A stretch of 14,126 nucleotides of DNA from Candidatus Dojkabacteria bacterium UBA2259 (GTDB lineage: Bacteria > Patescibacteriota > Dojkabacteria > SC72): NCBI GenBank assembly GCA_002347605.1, contig DDXN01000022.1:1-14126 (forward strand). The letters run 5' to 3'. Both the position numbers and the translations under genes were made by a program. The notes beneath the pieces are model-generated. The model was not told the origin of the DNA, searched no databases, and saw nothing but the letters and a program-made list of their open reading frames with translations. Below, piece after piece: positions 12,961 to 14,126 of the stretch (positions are counted from its first letter, which is position 1; each line of letters begins with the position of its first letter).

Positions 12961-13848
12961 TTATATTTTCTCTATGGATCTTAATTTAGCTGAAGCGGAC
13001 CTTGGGTTATCTCTTACCTCTTGGTCGGTTGGGGCAATTATTTTTTTAGTAAAAGCTAACCCTTTTCCGCTTTCAACTAAATTGTTAAAGAAATCTTTAA
13101 CAATCCTATCTTCTAATGAATGAAAGGATATTACACACATCCTTCCTTTACTATTTAAGATCTCAAAAGATTTGTCTAAACCCTCTGATAGAGAGTTAAG
13201 TTCATCATTTACCACAATTCGCAGAGCCTGAAAGACTCTGCGAGAAGGGTTCTTAGAACTTTGACGAGCTACCGGCATAACTCTATAGACAAGTCTTGTA
13301 AGATCTCCAACGGTATTAATATTCGTAATGTTTTCTTTAATAGCATGTGCAATCTTTCTTGCATATCTCTCTTCGCCATACTTTAAAAAGATAGTTGTTA
13401 AATCTTTTTCTGAGAGTACAACTAGTAGATCTTTAGCTTTTACTCCGAGATTTTCATCCATTCTCATATCTAGTGGTTCACTATCTTCTAAATAGCTAAA
13501 GCCTCTGCCATGTGAATCCTCCAATTGTCTTGAGGAGATACCAAGATCCATTAAGATGCCATCTGGTTTCCTATCATACTTGGCAAGTAAAGAGTCTACC
13601 TTAGTAAAGTTTGATTTTGTTACTTTCCAGTTTGCTCCGATATACTTTTGGTAATATTTATTTACAAAGTCTATTGCGTGCTGATCTTGATCAATACTAA
13701 GAAGTATTCCCTCTTTGTTTAATCTTTTGTATATCTCAAAGCTATGACCACCATCTCCTAATGTACAGTCAATGTAGAAACCATCAGGTTTAATATTTAA
13801 TGATTCAATAGTCTCTTTAAGTAGTACTGGAATATGAATTTTCTCCAT
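12961..13848 (-). CDS. rsmH: 16S rRNA (cytosine-1402-N4)-methyltransferase RsmH
   Basis: A 295-residue SAM-dependent enzyme (formerly MraW) that N4-methylates C1402 of 16S rRNA, the nucleotide whose ribose RsmI modifies; rsmI is also in this window. Motifs: HIPVLLKE (5-12), DCTLGDGGHS (27-36), LMDLGISSRQLEDSHGRGFS (99-118), PLDMRMD (125-131), SRRVFQALRIVVNDEL (202-217) and SFHSLEDR (241-248). The chain ends with the usual NPRSASAKLRSIEKI. Full length for the family. It has a strong Shine-Dalgarno, AAGGAGG (13863-13857 on the minus strand), 8 bases before the ATG, encoded in the final codons of mraZ. The mraZ stop TAG abuts this ATG directly. Confidence 0.97.
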   Translation of the reverse strand: MEKIHIPVLLKETIESLNIKPDGFYIDCTLGDGGHSFEIYKRLNKEGILLSIDQDQHAIDFVNKYYQKYIGANWKVTKSNFTKVDSLLAKYDRKPDGILMDLGISSRQLEDSHGRGFSYLEDSEPLDMRMDENLGVKAKDLLVVLSEKDLTTIFLKYGEERYARKIAHAIKENITNINTVGDLTRLVYRVMPVARQSSKNPSRRVFQALRIVVNDELNSLSEGLDKSFEILNSKGRMCVISFHSLEDRIVKDFFNNLVESGKGLAFTKKIIAPTDQEVRDNPRSASAKLRSIEKI

Positions 13849-14126
13849 CTATATATCCTCCTTCATCCTATTTAGTTCCTGTGCTATTTCATCACCATGA
13901 TTTACAAGGTACTCTACCCTTTTGTCCCATATTTCTTTATCCCAAAGCTCTATCCAGTTGATTAAGCCAATAAAGACAACATCTTTCTTTAAACCTGCAT
14001 GCTCAAAAAGAGAGTCTGGAATTAGAAATCTTCCCTGTTTATCAATAGAGATCTGAGTTGCACCTCCTATTAAGAATCTACTTGTATCACGAACATTTTT
14101 ATTTATAAAAGAGCCATCTATTACAT
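13849..14126 (-). CDS. mraZ: MraZ transcriptional regulator, 5'-truncated
   Basis: The final 91 codons plus TAG; the N-terminus lies beyond the right edge (first full codon at 14124-14122). The visible protein begins VIDGSFIN and contains FLIGGATQISIDKQGRFLIPDSLFEHAGL and VVFIGLINWIELWDKEIWD, the two halves of a second MraZ/AbrB-like motif, followed by a C-terminal helix. MraZ proteins form rings, bind repeats upstream of their own operon and repress the dcw cluster; its site would be outside this window. It is followed immediately by rsmH with no gap, and its last codons carry the rsmH ribosome site. Confidence 0.9.
   Translation of the reverse strand, partial: VIDGSFINKNVRDTSRFLIGGATQISIDKQGRFLIPDSLFEHAGLKKDVVFIGLINWIELWDKEIWDKRVEYLVNHGDEIAQELNRMKEDI

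Overview
This is an AT-rich, gene-dense bacterial window. I see standard-code stops: TAA and TAG dominate, ftsI ends in TGA, and no conserved gene contains an in-frame TGA. Together with a TruB that has no C-terminal RNA-binding domain, many genes that start without a Shine-Dalgarno site, and a compact degenerate dcw cluster, this suggests a small-genome Patescibacteria/CPR-type bacterium. That assignment is an inference. The lack of TGA recoding argues against the Gracilibacteria/Absconditabacteria group.

Layout. 1-1838 (+): the end of a DUF134 DNA-binding protein, an ArsR-type repressor with a thiol (CVC) metal site and an operator overlapping its own start codon, and a membrane-anchored protein fusing a degenerate NodB-like (polysaccharide deacetylase) fold to a glutaredoxin-like domain. 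2003-3115 (+): a YibE/F membrane protein, convergent with rarA (3212-4429, -). 4574-4975 (+): an unrecognised small soluble protein. 4978-6130 (+): the most unusual segment, two tandem cassettes about 554 bp apart. Each encodes a roughly 108-residue, four-helix membrane protein. The proteins have diverged strongly, but the leader and trailer RNAs are nearly the same.

Each cassette reads: hairpin, a 13-nt element matching 12 of 13 bases of the E. coli rRNA boxA antitermination site, alternative pairing arms, a strong Shine-Dalgarno, the ORF, then a trailer whose first arm is complementary to the leader, and a long covarying terminator-like hairpin. This resembles the architecture of an rRNA operon leader/trailer placed around a small protein gene.

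6135-6662 (-): a membrane-anchored methyltransferase. 6701-8118 (+): two RNA-modification genes, truB and rsmI. 8072-8974 (-): a TatD hydrolase overlapping rsmI tail to tail. 9053-9730 (+): an unknown secreted, cysteine-rich anchored protein. 9734 to the end (-): the division/cell-wall cluster mraZ-rsmH-ftsL-ftsI-mraY, tightly packed, with an MraY that lacks two of the usual active-site acidic residues.

Expression logic. For rarA, tatD, the methyltransferase and the 9053 gene, a -10-like hexamer lies 6-9 nt before the ATG and there is no Shine-Dalgarno, which predicts leaderless mRNAs. The clear exceptions are the two small membrane-protein cassettes and rsmH, which have strong AAGGAG(G) sites. 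The cassettes are therefore regulated and translated differently from their neighbours.
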